From positions 1 to 22,543 of the forward strand of contig JANTFY010000012.1 in NCBI GenBank assembly GCA_024763185.1: 22,543 bases of DNA. Direction: 5' to 3'. Under the pieces are notes generated by a model, which was not told the DNA's origin, made no database searches, and saw nothing but the letters and a program-made list of their open reading frames with translations. The stretch comes from Gammaproteobacteria bacterium. GTDB taxonomy: Bacteria; Pseudomonadota; Gammaproteobacteria; GCA-001735895. The translations under genes and the position numbers were made by a program. Of the stretch, positions 7,847-15,050 are shown in pieces; position 1 is the first letter of the stretch; each line of letters starts with the position of its first letter.

Positions 7847-8080
7847 CAGTTTGGGATCAGTTCAGCTTAAAGGACGAATTTTGGCACAGTCAGTGATGCA
7901 CGGCGAGTGGAGAATATATGCACAGTACTGAATGGAGAGTGAATGGAGATTGGATTACAGACGTGGCTTTTTAATCTTGTAACTAAAAGTTATACCTTGT
8001 GTAGGGGTTTCAGTAGTGTTTGACCTTGGGAGTGGTGTATATTCTGATCACGTCAATAACAATAATCAGGAGTTCATCCC
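7847..8080. promoter_or_regulatory. Divergent intergenic region lptD / TAXI binding protein
   Basis: 234 bp holding the start regions of two divergent transcripts. For the plus-strand transporter, AGGAG at 8068-8072 sits 8 bp before the ATG, and TTGACC (around 8020) is a possible -35 box with only a weak -10 partner. Three copies of a 9-mer GA(A/G)TGGAGA lie at 7905, 7930 and 7941 and could be protein-binding sites. A short palindrome TAACT-AAA-AGTTA lies near 7980. No convincing lptD promoter could be picked out by eye. Confidence 0.4.
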
Positions 8081-9052
8081 ATGAAAAAACAAAGCAAGAT
8101 GATATTCACCGCTGCCGTGGCACTGGTTACGGCTTCCCTGGCTATGCCGATTACCGCTTCAGCCAAGGAGCGCGTGGTGTTCAGTGGTGGCCCGGCGGGC
8201 GGCACCTTCCAGGTGGTTGCCAACGCGATCCAGGTTTACAAGCCGATCAAGGCTTCCAAGGATTTCCGGGTCAAGGCGCAGTCTTCTGCCGGGTCGGTTG
8301 AAAACCTGCGCAAGGTGAATTCAGGCAAGGCACAGATGGGGGTGGTCTACTCCGGTCATGTTTACCTCGGCCGTAACGGCAAGATGAAAAATGATACGCG
8401 TAAATACGAGGATGTTATGGCGGTGGCCTGGTTGTATGGCGCACCTGCCCAGTTGGTGGTGCGCAAGGGTTCCGGTATTAAAAGCACGAAAGACCTGGTG
8501 GGCAAAAAAGTGGGAGTCGGTAATGCCGGTTCCGGTGCATTTGCCAACTGCGATTTGTTTTTCAACTATTTAGGTATCTGGGACAAGATCGAACGTAACG
8601 CGATGGGTTATAACGATGCCGCCCAGGCCTTTGGTAATAATCAACTGGATGCATTCTGGCTGTTTACCGCGTTTCCCAGTGGTGCCGTCATCATGGCCGC
8701 GCAGACCAACGACATTGATTTGATAAACCTGGGTAAAGATGCGCAAGACAGTGGCTTCTTCGATCAGTATCCGTACTTCTCAAAACTGTCGGTACCGGCT
8801 GGCACCTATCGTGGCGTAGACCATGACACGCCTTCTTTTCAGGATTCTGCCCTGTGGGTGGCCAACTCGAAGGTGTCTGAGGACACGGTCTACAACATGC
8901 TCAAGACTCTCTATACCGATGAAGGACTGGCGCACATGCGTGCACAGAAAAAGACCTTTAAGGACATGAGCCTGAAAACCGGTACCCAGGGCGTTGTCAC
9001 CCCGTGGCACCCCGGCGCCATCAAGTTCTGGAAAGAAAAAGGCATGATGTAA
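8081..9052 (+). CDS. TAXI-family TRAP transporter substrate-binding protein
   Basis: Periplasmic receptor of a TRAP secondary transporter driven by an ion gradient. 323 residues with a Sec signal peptide at 1-28 (cleavage after ASA). The mature start VVFSGGPAGGTFQVVANAI is the hallmark of the TAXI (TRAP-associated extracytoplasmic immunogenic) family. It is followed by SSAGSVENLRKVNSGKAQMGVV and the second-lobe motif LVGKKVGVGNAGSGA. Substrate cannot be read from the sequence; characterised TAXI proteins bind glutamate, 2-oxoglutarate and related acids. AGGAG precedes the ATG by 8 bp. The permease follows 97 bp downstream after a hairpin that could keep binding-protein mRNA levels higher. Confidence 0.95.
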   Translation: MKKQSKMIFTAAVALVTASLAMPITASAKERVVFSGGPAGGTFQVVANAIQVYKPIKASKDFRVKAQSSAGSVENLRKVNSGKAQMGVVYSGHVYLGRNGKMKNDTRKYEDVMAVAWLYGAPAQLVVRKGSGIKSTKDLVGKKVGVGNAGSGAFANCDLFFNYLGIWDKIERNAMGYNDAAQAFGNNQLDAFWLFTAFPSGAVIMAAQTNDIDLINLGKDAQDSGFFDQYPYFSKLSVPAGTYRGVDHDTPSFQDSALWVANSKVSEDTVYNMLKTLYTDEGLAHMRAQKKTFKDMSLKTGTQGVVTPWHPGAIKFWKEKGMM

Positions 9053-9066
9053 TCCTGTTGGCGGCT

Positions 9067-9086
9067 GCGGGTACGGCTGTACCCGC
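9067..9086 (+). other. Intergenic RNA hairpin between binding protein and permease
   Basis: GCGGGTAC (9067-9074), a GGCT tetraloop and GTACCCGC (9079-9086) form a perfect 8-bp GC-rich stem 14 bp after the binding-protein stop. No U-run follows, so it is not a classical terminator. Such hairpins in transporter operons commonly stabilise the upstream message against 3' decay, giving excess binding protein over permease. That function is inference. Confidence 0.6.
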
Positions 9087-9149
9087 TGTTGTCCATGCTC
9101 CTGCCCCGGTATCGGATATCCTTCACTCCTCGGCTTTTCTGGAGGTGTT

Positions 9150-10883
9150 ATGCTGGTCGAAAAACTGAATAAAATCGAACAGGCACTGTTCGATGGCCTG
9201 GCCATGGGCCTGGTGCTGTTTTATTCCTATTCGGCGGTTTTGCAACCGGCTGCCACCCAATACCATCGCGGAATCTACGTTATCATTACTTACGTGCTGG
9301 TATTTTTGGTTTACCAGTCCAAATGGGGCGGCGTCCTGGGCAGGGTGTGGGATTATTTTCTGATTGGCCTGTCGATATTCACGCTGGGTTACTGGATTGT
9401 GAACTTCGAGGCCATCAACTATCGTGCCGGAGCGGAGACCGAGTTCGACACCTGGGTTGCCGTAATCGGCGTGCTGGTCGGTATCGAGGTGGCTCGACGC
9501 GTGGTTGGTAGCATCTTTGTCATTATCGGTGCCATCATGTTGCTCTATGGAGTTTTCGGTGACAGTGAATTCGTTCCGGAGGTTATCCAGCATGCCGGTG
9601 ATACCTTTCCCTATCTGTGCGTGAGTATCTTCTACAAGAGTGATGGCGTTTTCGGCATCATGGCCAATGTACTGGCGACCTATATTATCCTGTTTGTTAT
9701 TTTCGGAGCTTTTCTGGAAAAAAGCGGTGCCCAGCGTTTCTTTATTGACTTTCCGCTGGCGGCCGTTGGCCACAAGATCGGCGGGCCCGGCAAGGTGTCG
9801 GTGATTGCTTCTGGCCTGTTCGGCTCGATTTCAGGCAGCGCGATAGCCAATACCGTGTCCACCGGCTCCTTTACCATTCCGATGATGAAAAAGGCCGGGT
9901 TCCGGCCGCATGTCGCAGGCGGTATCGAACCGGCGGCATCGATCGGCGGCATGTTCATGCCTCCGATCATGGGTGCGGGCGGTTTCATCATGGCCGAACT
10001 GACCGGCTTGCCCTATTCACAGATCATGCTGGTGGCGATCTTCCCGGCACTGATGTATTTCTTTAGCGTGTTCATGATGGTTCATTACGAGGCCAAGAAA
10101 CATAATATTATCGGACAGAAGTCTGATAAAAGTGCTGTGGATATTCTGAAAAAGGAATGGTTCTATATTCTGCCCCTGGTGGTGATCACCATTTTCATGC
10201 TGACCGGTTACTCTCCGGGTTATTCTGCCATTCTCGGTATCGTGACCTGTATCGTGGTGAGTTGGTTCAGAAGGGACACACGCATCGATCTCAGGGGCTT
10301 TTTACAGGCCTCGAGAGCCGGGGCCGAGGCCAGCCTTAAAATCGGCGCCACAGTAGGTGTTATCGGTATCATCATCGGCGTACTGACCTACAGCGGCCTG
10401 GTGCTGACCTTTGCCGATATCGTCATCGAACTGGCCGACGGCAAGCTGTGGTTGACCATCCTGTTGATTGCATTGGCATCACTGATTCTGGGCATGGGCG
10501 TACCGGTCACGGCGGCCTACCTGATCACCGCGGTCGTGGCCGTGCCTGCGCTGACCGAGTTGGGCATCAACCCGATTGCGGCGCATATGATCGTGTACTG
10601 GTTGTCGCAGGATTCCAATATTACGCCGCCGGTGTGTATTGCGGCCTTTGCCGGTGCCACCATTGCCAAGGCCAATATGTGGGCGACGGCCTGGATAGCC
10701 TTCAAGTTTGCCAAGTTTCTATACCTGGCGCCCTTCATCTTCGGATATGTACCGGCTTTTTCACTGGATGGCAGTGCCATGGATATCGTGATTACTTTCG
10801 TGCTGGTGTTTTTTGGCACCTGGGCCTATAGCTGGTTTTTAAGTGGTATTTGGGTGAAGTATTTCACTAAAACGCCAGCCTAA
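9150..10883 (+). CDS. TRAP transporter permease, fused small (4TM) and large (12TM) subunits
   Basis: Inner-membrane transport component working with the TAXI receptor encoded upstream. 577 residues with many hydrophobic segments: a DctQ-like four-helix part in about the first 125 residues, then a DctM-like part. Conserved DctM/TAXI motifs include SGSAIANTVSTGSFTIPMMKK, GIEPAASIGGMFMPPIMGAG, and in the second half LGMGVPVTAAYL and SNITPPVCIAAFAGA. The latter pair form the inverted-repeat, substrate- and ion-binding tips. The protein is shorter than many fused TAXI permeases, mainly at the C-terminus. The Shine-Dalgarno GGAGGT (9141-9146) is close to the ATG. The transporter appears complete; the substrate is unknown. 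Confidence 0.95.
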   Translation: MLVEKLNKIEQALFDGLAMGLVLFYSYSAVLQPAATQYHRGIYVIITYVLVFLVYQSKWGGVLGRVWDYFLIGLSIFTLGYWIVNFEAINYRAGAETEFDTWVAVIGVLVGIEVARRVVGSIFVIIGAIMLLYGVFGDSEFVPEVIQHAGDTFPYLCVSIFYKSDGVFGIMANVLATYIILFVIFGAFLEKSGAQRFFIDFPLAAVGHKIGGPGKVSVIASGLFGSISGSAIANTVSTGSFTIPMMKKAGFRPHVAGGIEPAASIGGMFMPPIMGAGGFIMAELTGLPYSQIMLVAIFPALMYFFSVFMMVHYEAKKHNIIGQKSDKSAVDILKKEWFYILPLVVITIFMLTGYSPGYSAILGIVTCIVVSWFRRDTRIDLRGFLQASRAGAEASLKIGATVGVIGIIIGVLTYSGLVLTFADIVIELADGKLWLTILLIALASLILGMGVPVTAAYLITAVVAVPALTELGINPIAAHMIVYWLSQDSNITPPVCIAAFAGATIAKANMWATAWIAFKFAKFLYLAPFIFGYVPAFSLDGSAMDIVITFVLVFFGTWAYSWFLSGIWVKYFTKTPA

Positions 10884-10932
10884 GGTATTGAATTAACAGA
10901 ATATAATGGCAGCTGGATATGTCAAAATTGTT

Positions 10933-10957
10933 AAAAGTTCACAATCAGGACTTTTTT
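10933..10957 (+). terminator. Possible weak terminator after the TRAP operon
   Basis: AAAAGTTC (10933-10940) can pair with GGACTTTT (10948-10955) with one G-U pair around a 7-base loop, followed by two more T residues. The stem is AT-rich, so termination would be weak. It lies 50 bp past the permease stop and just ahead of the candidate promoter of the small gene. Confidence 0.4.
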
Positions 10958-10958
10958 A

Positions 10959-10991
10959 TGTGACATAATCACAGCTTATCTTGATTATAAT
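10959..10991 (+). promoter_or_regulatory. Candidate promoter and operator of the 43-residue protein gene
   Basis: A perfect TATAAT box occurs at 10986-10991, 49 bp before the small ORF start. The best -35 candidate, GTGACA at 10960-10965, is 20 bp away, longer than usual. A palindrome TGTGA-CATAA-TCACA (10959-10973) overlaps that -35 position. It looks like a CRP/FNR-type operator, but its spacer is 5 rather than 6 bp. The -10 match is directly visible; promoter activity and operator identity are inference. Confidence 0.4.
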
Positions 10992-11039
10992 AAATATCTA
11001 TATTAGAGTTCTCTTAACTTAAATTTATGGAGAACTGAT

Positions 11040-11171
11040 ATGGACCAGGATATGAACAAGAATCGACGATTACAATATTACGATAAACTGGTAAAACAGA
11101 TCGTAATATACGGAACGGGATCCTTTTTTCTACTCGGGAGCCTGATCACATTAATCTGGTTTGATGTCTAA
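11040..11171 (+). CDS. Small single-pass membrane protein, 43 residues
   Basis: ATG at 11040 to TAA at 11169-11171, with an excellent Shine-Dalgarno GGAGA (11029-11033) 6 bp upstream. The polar, basic N-terminus (MDQDMNKNRRLQYYDKLVKQ) is followed by one hydrophobic helix from about residue 22 to 41 (IVIYGTGSFFLLGSLITLIW). This fits an inner-membrane protein with the N-terminus inside. A strong terminator begins at the stop codon and a TATAAT box lies upstream, so it appears to be an independent monocistronic gene. I do not recognise the family. The R-R-x(4)-D-K-L-V-K pattern before the helix faintly recalls the N-terminal segment of PstC-type phosphate permeases, so it might be a relict. It could also be an accessory of the adjacent TRAP transporter. 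Confidence 0.65.
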   Translation: MDQDMNKNRRLQYYDKLVKQIVIYGTGSFFLLGSLITLIWFDV

Positions 11172-11197
11172 AAGCCCCTGAAAAGGGGCTTTTTTTA
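11171..11197. terminator. Rho-independent terminator, probably bidirectional
   Basis: AAAGCCCCT (11171-11179), a GAAA loop, and AGGGGCTTT (11184-11192) form a stable stem followed by a run of T on the plus strand through 11196. On the minus strand the stem is followed by TTTT, so it may also stop transcription from the kinase gene, whose stop lies 135 bp away. Confidence 0.9.
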
Positions 11198-11331
11198 TTG
11201 TACAAGTATGTACTTATGCTGTGATTGCAGGGATGCACAAGAGCAGTGTTAGGCCAGGGAAAACCTTATGCCCAATGAACAGGGAAGGTCGAAGAGGGTG
11301 ATTGCCAGCTTGAGAATCCGTTGCGGGGCAA

Positions 11332-12711
11332 TTACTTCAGTACTTCAATGCTATGTTCGATCTCCTCTTCGTCCAGAATTTCTTTTAATTTCTTGATAAT
11401 TTTCGCGGTATTTTGATAGGAGCTGTTTTGCAGCCGGGTAATAAATGCAATTTCATCACTATCCTTGCGCGGCAAGTCTCGATTTGTATCGGGATTTAAC
11501 AGGTTCTTGATTGTCTTCCAGTCACACAGGCGCTCGTCAGGGTTTTTAATCAGCGCACTTTCAATAAAATATTTCAGGTCATCATCTATTTCCGGGCGAT
11601 ACTGTTTGATATCTGGCGGGGCTTCATACACCTGCATGGCCAACAGGTCATTCAGGTGCTTGGCAGAAAAAGGCGGCATACCGGTTAGCATGGTAAAGGC
11701 CATAATGCCTACCGAGTAAATATCGGCCCTGCCGTCAAAGGGCTCCCCTTTTATGATTTCAGGTGCCAGGTATTTCGGTGTTCCCAGCACCGTTGTCACC
11801 ACATCCATCGGCGGTTTGGCGACGCCAAAGTCTGTTAATTTCACGTGGCCACGGTCATCAATAAAGATGTTAGCGGGTTTGATATCGCGGTGAATAATGC
11901 CCTTGTCACCTTGAGAGTGCGCATATTCCAGCGCGCATACAACCTGGAAGAGAATTTTGCGTGTTTCCACCAGGTCCAGAGTGCCCTTGCTTTTCAGAAT
12001 CTGGCCCAGATCTTTTCCCCTGAGCCTTTCCATCACGATAAAGCTGGTGGAATATTCGCTGATGGTTTCGAAGACGTTTACGATATTGGGGTGATTGAGC
12101 TTGGCGATGATTTTTGCCTCATGCTCGAAGCGGGACAGAAAATCCGGGTCGTGGGAGAGGTCGTATTTCAACATTTTCAGGGCGACATGGCGTTCCAGCA
12201 TCGGGTCATATCCTTCGAACACCGTGGCCATGTTGCCCTCGCCAATTTTCTCCGTCAATGTGTACCGGCCGACCTTGTTGATGCCTCCATCATGAGCCAT
12301 GCGCTCGGACATGAGGTTACTCATGGTGTTGGCAAAAGCACTGTGCTTTTTCAGTAGATTATTAAAATCATCACGTTCCAGGTAAAAAACGATGGTTTTT
12401 TCCAGCGCCACGGCGTCGGACGTATAGGGCGTATTGGTTAACAGTGCCACCTCACCGAGTACCGAGCCATCGGTCAGTTCAACCTGGAGTCTTCTATGGC
12501 CGAGCAGGTTGGGGGTTTGCAACTCGACATGACCGTTCATGATGATAAAAAAGCGGTCGGCTTTTTTGCCGCTCTCGATCAGTTTTTCACCCTTTTGGAT
12601 ACGATCGATCTTGAAGTAGCGGATAATATCCTTGCGTATGGCTTTCTCAAGACCGGAAAAAATCTCGATGTTGGAGATCAGGGATTCAAAATTGCTCGTG
12701 GCTTCATTCAT
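11332..12711 (-). CDS. Hanks-type serine/threonine protein kinase with N-terminal cyclic-nucleotide-binding-like domain
   Basis: A 459-residue cytosolic protein. The N-terminal CRP/cNMP-binding-like domain covers about 10-125 (FFIIMNGHVELQ, then GSVLGEVALL). In the phosphate-binding cassette the usual R-(S/T)-A is replaced by Tyr-Thr-Ser at 96-98, so canonical cAMP binding is doubtful. The kinase domain covers about 150-410: glycine loop GEGNMATVF, VALK with Lys179, helix-C Glu198, catalytic loop HRDIKPAN (274-281), DFG at 294-296 and TPKYLAPE at 311-318. All catalytic residues are present. A charged, helical tail of about 50 residues follows and no membrane segment is seen. The fusion suggests a kinase gated by a small ligand or by a degenerate sensor domain. 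Substrate and partner are unknown. It stands alone, between a bidirectional terminator and a 350-bp upstream region. Confidence 0.95.
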   Translation of the reverse strand: MNEATSNFESLISNIEIFSGLEKAIRKDIIRYFKIDRIQKGEKLIESGKKADRFFIIMNGHVELQTPNLLGHRRLQVELTDGSVLGEVALLTNTPYTSDAVALEKTIVFYLERDDFNNLLKKHSAFANTMSNLMSERMAHDGGINKVGRYTLTEKIGEGNMATVFEGYDPMLERHVALKMLKYDLSHDPDFLSRFEHEAKIIAKLNHPNIVNVFETISEYSTSFIVMERLRGKDLGQILKSKGTLDLVETRKILFQVVCALEYAHSQGDKGIIHRDIKPANIFIDDRGHVKLTDFGVAKPPMDVVTTVLGTPKYLAPEIIKGEPFDGRADIYSVGIMAFTMLTGMPPFSAKHLNDLLAMQVYEAPPDIKQYRPEIDDDLKYFIESALIKNPDERLCDWKTIKNLLNPDTNRDLPRKDSDEIAFITRLQNSSYQNTAKIIKKLKEILDEEEIEHSIEVLK

Positions 12712-13063
12712 TAGTAATGCCTTAAATTGCTGAATGTTGTGATATCTGGAATGTTCGGGTCTGTTAGCACTAAGACTCTGAGCGGGATGCGGTATCCGGC
12801 CGTTATTTTTCTTAAGTGTTTTATCAGGGTTTTGCTAACAATAAGGAATATATACTACACCCACCGTGATATTTCTTGATGATTGTTCAGGTTTTGACAA
12901 AAATCCGAATATTTCTGGGCGATATGGCGGGAATAGGCTGGATATTGTTTCCCTCTCGAAGTTCTGAAGCAAACGGCTTTTTCTCTTTTTGTGATTTTAG
13001 AGCTTCATTGAAACCGGGCTCATAGTATAAGTATTCAATATAAATCCGGATAAGGTTTTGCCA
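12712..13063. other. Gene-free 352-bp region between regA and the kinase gene
   Basis: No convincing ORF on either strand. The stretch is AT-rich in its centre (around 12830-12960) and must contain the leader, and probably the promoter, of the kinase gene, plus the end of the regBA transcript. A pair of inverted 8-mers TGTTAGCA (12762-12769) and TGCTAACA (12833-12840) flanks a 63-bp spacer on the kinase leader side. AATATA at 12847-12852 could be a minus-strand -10 box, but no good -35 box is seen. I could not identify a clear terminator for regBA. Confidence 0.5.
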
Positions 13064-13627
13064 TCAGAATTGAACCGGTTTTTTCTGCAATTTGCGCTGC
13101 AGGGTTCTGCGGTGCATGCCCATGGCCCTGGCCGCTGCGGATATGTTGCCATCGTAGTCATTCAGCACCTTGTGTAAATGCTCCCATTCCATGCGTTTGC
13201 TCGACATGGGCTTCGATTGCAGGTCGGCATCCGCATTTCCCTTATCGTGATAAAACGCTTTCAGAATGTCTGCCACGTCGGCCGGTTTGGTCAGGTAATG
13301 TATGGCCCCGAGTTTGATTGATTCAACCGCGGTACTGATGCTGGCAAAGCCGGTCAGAACCACGATGCGGATACCGGGTTCTGAAGCTACCAGCGATTTG
13401 ATGACATTCAGTCCCGAGTCGGTGCCGATGCGTAGGTCGACGATGGCATACTCCGGGTGATGTTCCTGTGCAACGGCCACGGCCTGTTTATGTGTGTGCG
13501 CGATTTCGACATGGTAATCGCGTTTTTCAAGTGCCTTGGATAATACCTGGCAAAACACTTCATCATCATCAACCAGCAACAGATTGGCCTGTAGGGGCGG
13601 GCTGGACTGTGGATCGGATTTAGTCAT
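13064..13627 (-). CDS. regA: RegA/PrrA/ActR-type redox response regulator
   Basis: Response regulator partner of the sensor RegB, 187 residues. The receiver domain (about 14-130) has the acidic pocket at 20-22, the phospho-acceptor Asp64 in AIVDLRIG, the conserved VVLTGFAS and Lys in YLTKPAD. A linker leads to a Fis-type helix-turn-helix at the C-terminus (NISAAARAMGMHRRTLQRKL). The MHRRTLQRKL recognition helix is characteristic of the RegA/ActR/PrrA family. In other proteobacteria this regulator controls respiration, carbon fixation, hydrogenases and nitrogen metabolism in response to redox state. Its start overlaps the end of regB by 8 bp, so the pair is translationally coupled. Confidence 0.94.
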   Translation of the reverse strand: MTKSDPQSSPPLQANLLLVDDDEVFCQVLSKALEKRDYHVEIAHTHKQAVAVAQEHHPEYAIVDLRIGTDSGLNVIKSLVASEPGIRIVVLTGFASISTAVESIKLGAIHYLTKPADVADILKAFYHDKGNADADLQSKPMSSKRMEWEHLHKVLNDYDGNISAAARAMGMHRRTLQRKLQKKPVQF

Positions 13628-14963
13628 GCTCGGATTGTATCAATGGTAAGGTCACAAGGGTACGGGTGCCACCTTCGTTGCGACGTTTAAACTGCACATT
13701 GCCACCGCTGCGACGCAAGGTGGTGATGGCCAGAAAAAGACCTATGCCCATGCCATCGGGTTTGGTGGAAAAGGTCACATCACCTGCCAGGGCAATATGT
13801 TCATCGGTCATGCCCTCACCATGGTCATCAATAATCAGCGATAAAACCTGCTGCTGCACCTCGGCAAGCACAGAAATGGAATTCTGGCTGGCATCGGCGG
13901 CATTGTTCAGCAGGTTGATGATGGCCTGTACGATGGTCCGGTCATCCAGCAAGCGGCCGGGCCCAGTGTATTCGGCGATCTGTTTGTGCAGGTTTGTGGC
14001 AGGGCGTAACTCCTGCCAGTGATCAAAGATTTGCTCAAGGAAATGGTTCACCGCGACCAGGTGGCCGGCATCGGCACGTGATTCACCGGTGCTATCCGAT
14101 AACACCGACAGGATCTTCTTACAACGTTGAATCTGCTGAAGCATGATGGCCTGTTGTTCGAATAATTCCGGGTAATGCTCGGCATCGAACCCGTCGGTGA
14201 TCTCGCCGCTGATCACGGCCAGGCTGGCCAGCGGTGTGCCCAGCTCATGGGCGGTCCCGGCGGCCAGGGTGCCGAGCGTAACCATTTGCTGGTCACGTAA
14301 TTCTCGTTGGCGGGCCTCGGCTATGGCCTGGTCCCGGCGTTTCAATTCTTTTGACAGGTAAGTGATAAACCAGGTGACCAGCAGGGCACTGACCAGAAAA
14401 CCAAACCACATGCCCAATACGTGCTGCGAAAACTGGCCATCATTATTCAGGCCATGTTGATGATCGTGAGATTGGTAGGTCAGTGGTACATAGTATTCCA
14501 ATAGTAAGCTGTATAAAGCAATGGTGATGGTAGATAGTAGCCAGGTCGGTTTACCGGGGATCAAGGTGGCGGAAATCGCAAGTGGAATCAGGTAGAAAAA
14601 GGTGAAGGGGTTGGTTGCACCACCGGCAAAATACAGGATCAGCGTAAAGGATATTATTTCGATCAGTAGTTGGATAAAGATCAGTAGATTGGTAATTTCC
14701 CGATCGGAATCGATAAAATATCGGGTAATCAGGTTAGTGACCGCCATGATCAGCAGGATGATGCTCAGCGGCATGACCGGCAGATTGATATTGAGGCCAA
14801 ATAAAGCCAGCAGTGCCACGACGGATACAAAAATGATCGTGATGTTACGAAGAATATAAAGCTGACGCAGGATTTTGGCAGAGCTGTTGAGCCGGCCGTA
14901 AGACATAGAAGGAACCTGGTGAGAAATCGCGGGTATTTTATCCATTAGTCCCGTTGAAATCAT
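13620..14963 (-). CDS. regB: RegB/PrrB/ActS-type redox sensor histidine kinase
   Basis: Membrane-bound redox sensor, 447 residues. About six transmembrane segments fill 36-205, containing the quinone-binding signature GGATNPF at 114-120. The H-box TAHELGTPLASLAV has the phospho-acceptor His239. A single cysteine, Cys281 in QIQRCKKIL, lies 42 residues after it, matching the redox-active cysteine of Rhodobacter RegB, which is about 40 residues from its His. The N box (INLLNNAADAS) and G boxes (DDHGEGM, PDGMGIGLF) are intact. I use ATG at 14963; in-frame ATGs at residues 7 and 20 are possible and none has a strong ribosome-binding site. Both known RegB sensing elements are therefore present. The gene diverges from the Spy-like gene. 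Confidence 0.94.
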   Translation of the reverse strand: MISTGLMDKIPAISHQVPSMSYGRLNSSAKILRQLYILRNITIIFVSVVALLALFGLNINLPVMPLSIILLIMAVTNLITRYFIDSDREITNLLIFIQLLIEIISFTLILYFAGGATNPFTFFYLIPLAISATLIPGKPTWLLSTITIALYSLLLEYYVPLTYQSHDHQHGLNNDGQFSQHVLGMWFGFLVSALLVTWFITYLSKELKRRDQAIAEARQRELRDQQMVTLGTLAAGTAHELGTPLASLAVISGEITDGFDAEHYPELFEQQAIMLQQIQRCKKILSVLSDSTGESRADAGHLVAVNHFLEQIFDHWQELRPATNLHKQIAEYTGPGRLLDDRTIVQAIINLLNNAADASQNSISVLAEVQQQVLSLIIDDHGEGMTDEHIALAGDVTFSTKPDGMGIGLFLAITTLRRSGGNVQFKRRNEGGTRTLVTLPLIQSEHD

Positions 14964-14978
14964 GAATTTTTATCCGCT

Positions 14979-14993
14979 GCGACAATTTGTCAC
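14979..14993. promoter_or_regulatory. RegA-like palindromic site in the regB / Spy-like divergent region
   Basis: GCGAC-AATTT-GTCAC is a near-perfect 5-5-5 palindrome 16 bp upstream of regB and 58 bp upstream of the Spy-like gene. RegA/PrrA sites in other bacteria are built from GCGNC and GNCGC-like half-sites with variable spacing, so autoregulation or control of the divergent gene is plausible. The palindrome is visible; assignment to RegA is inference. Confidence 0.4.
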
Positions 14994-15050
14994 TTCACTC
15001 GAATTCTGAGTTCACCTAAGCTTCACTTCTAATTTCTCAGCGGGGTAGTC

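Noticed and set aside
11201..11331. Possible sRNA or ORF between the terminator and the kinase stop, including the AAGTATGTACTT palindrome
   Set aside because: No start with ribosome-binding site, no second terminator and no promoter pair could be found; the palindrome is short and AT-rich.
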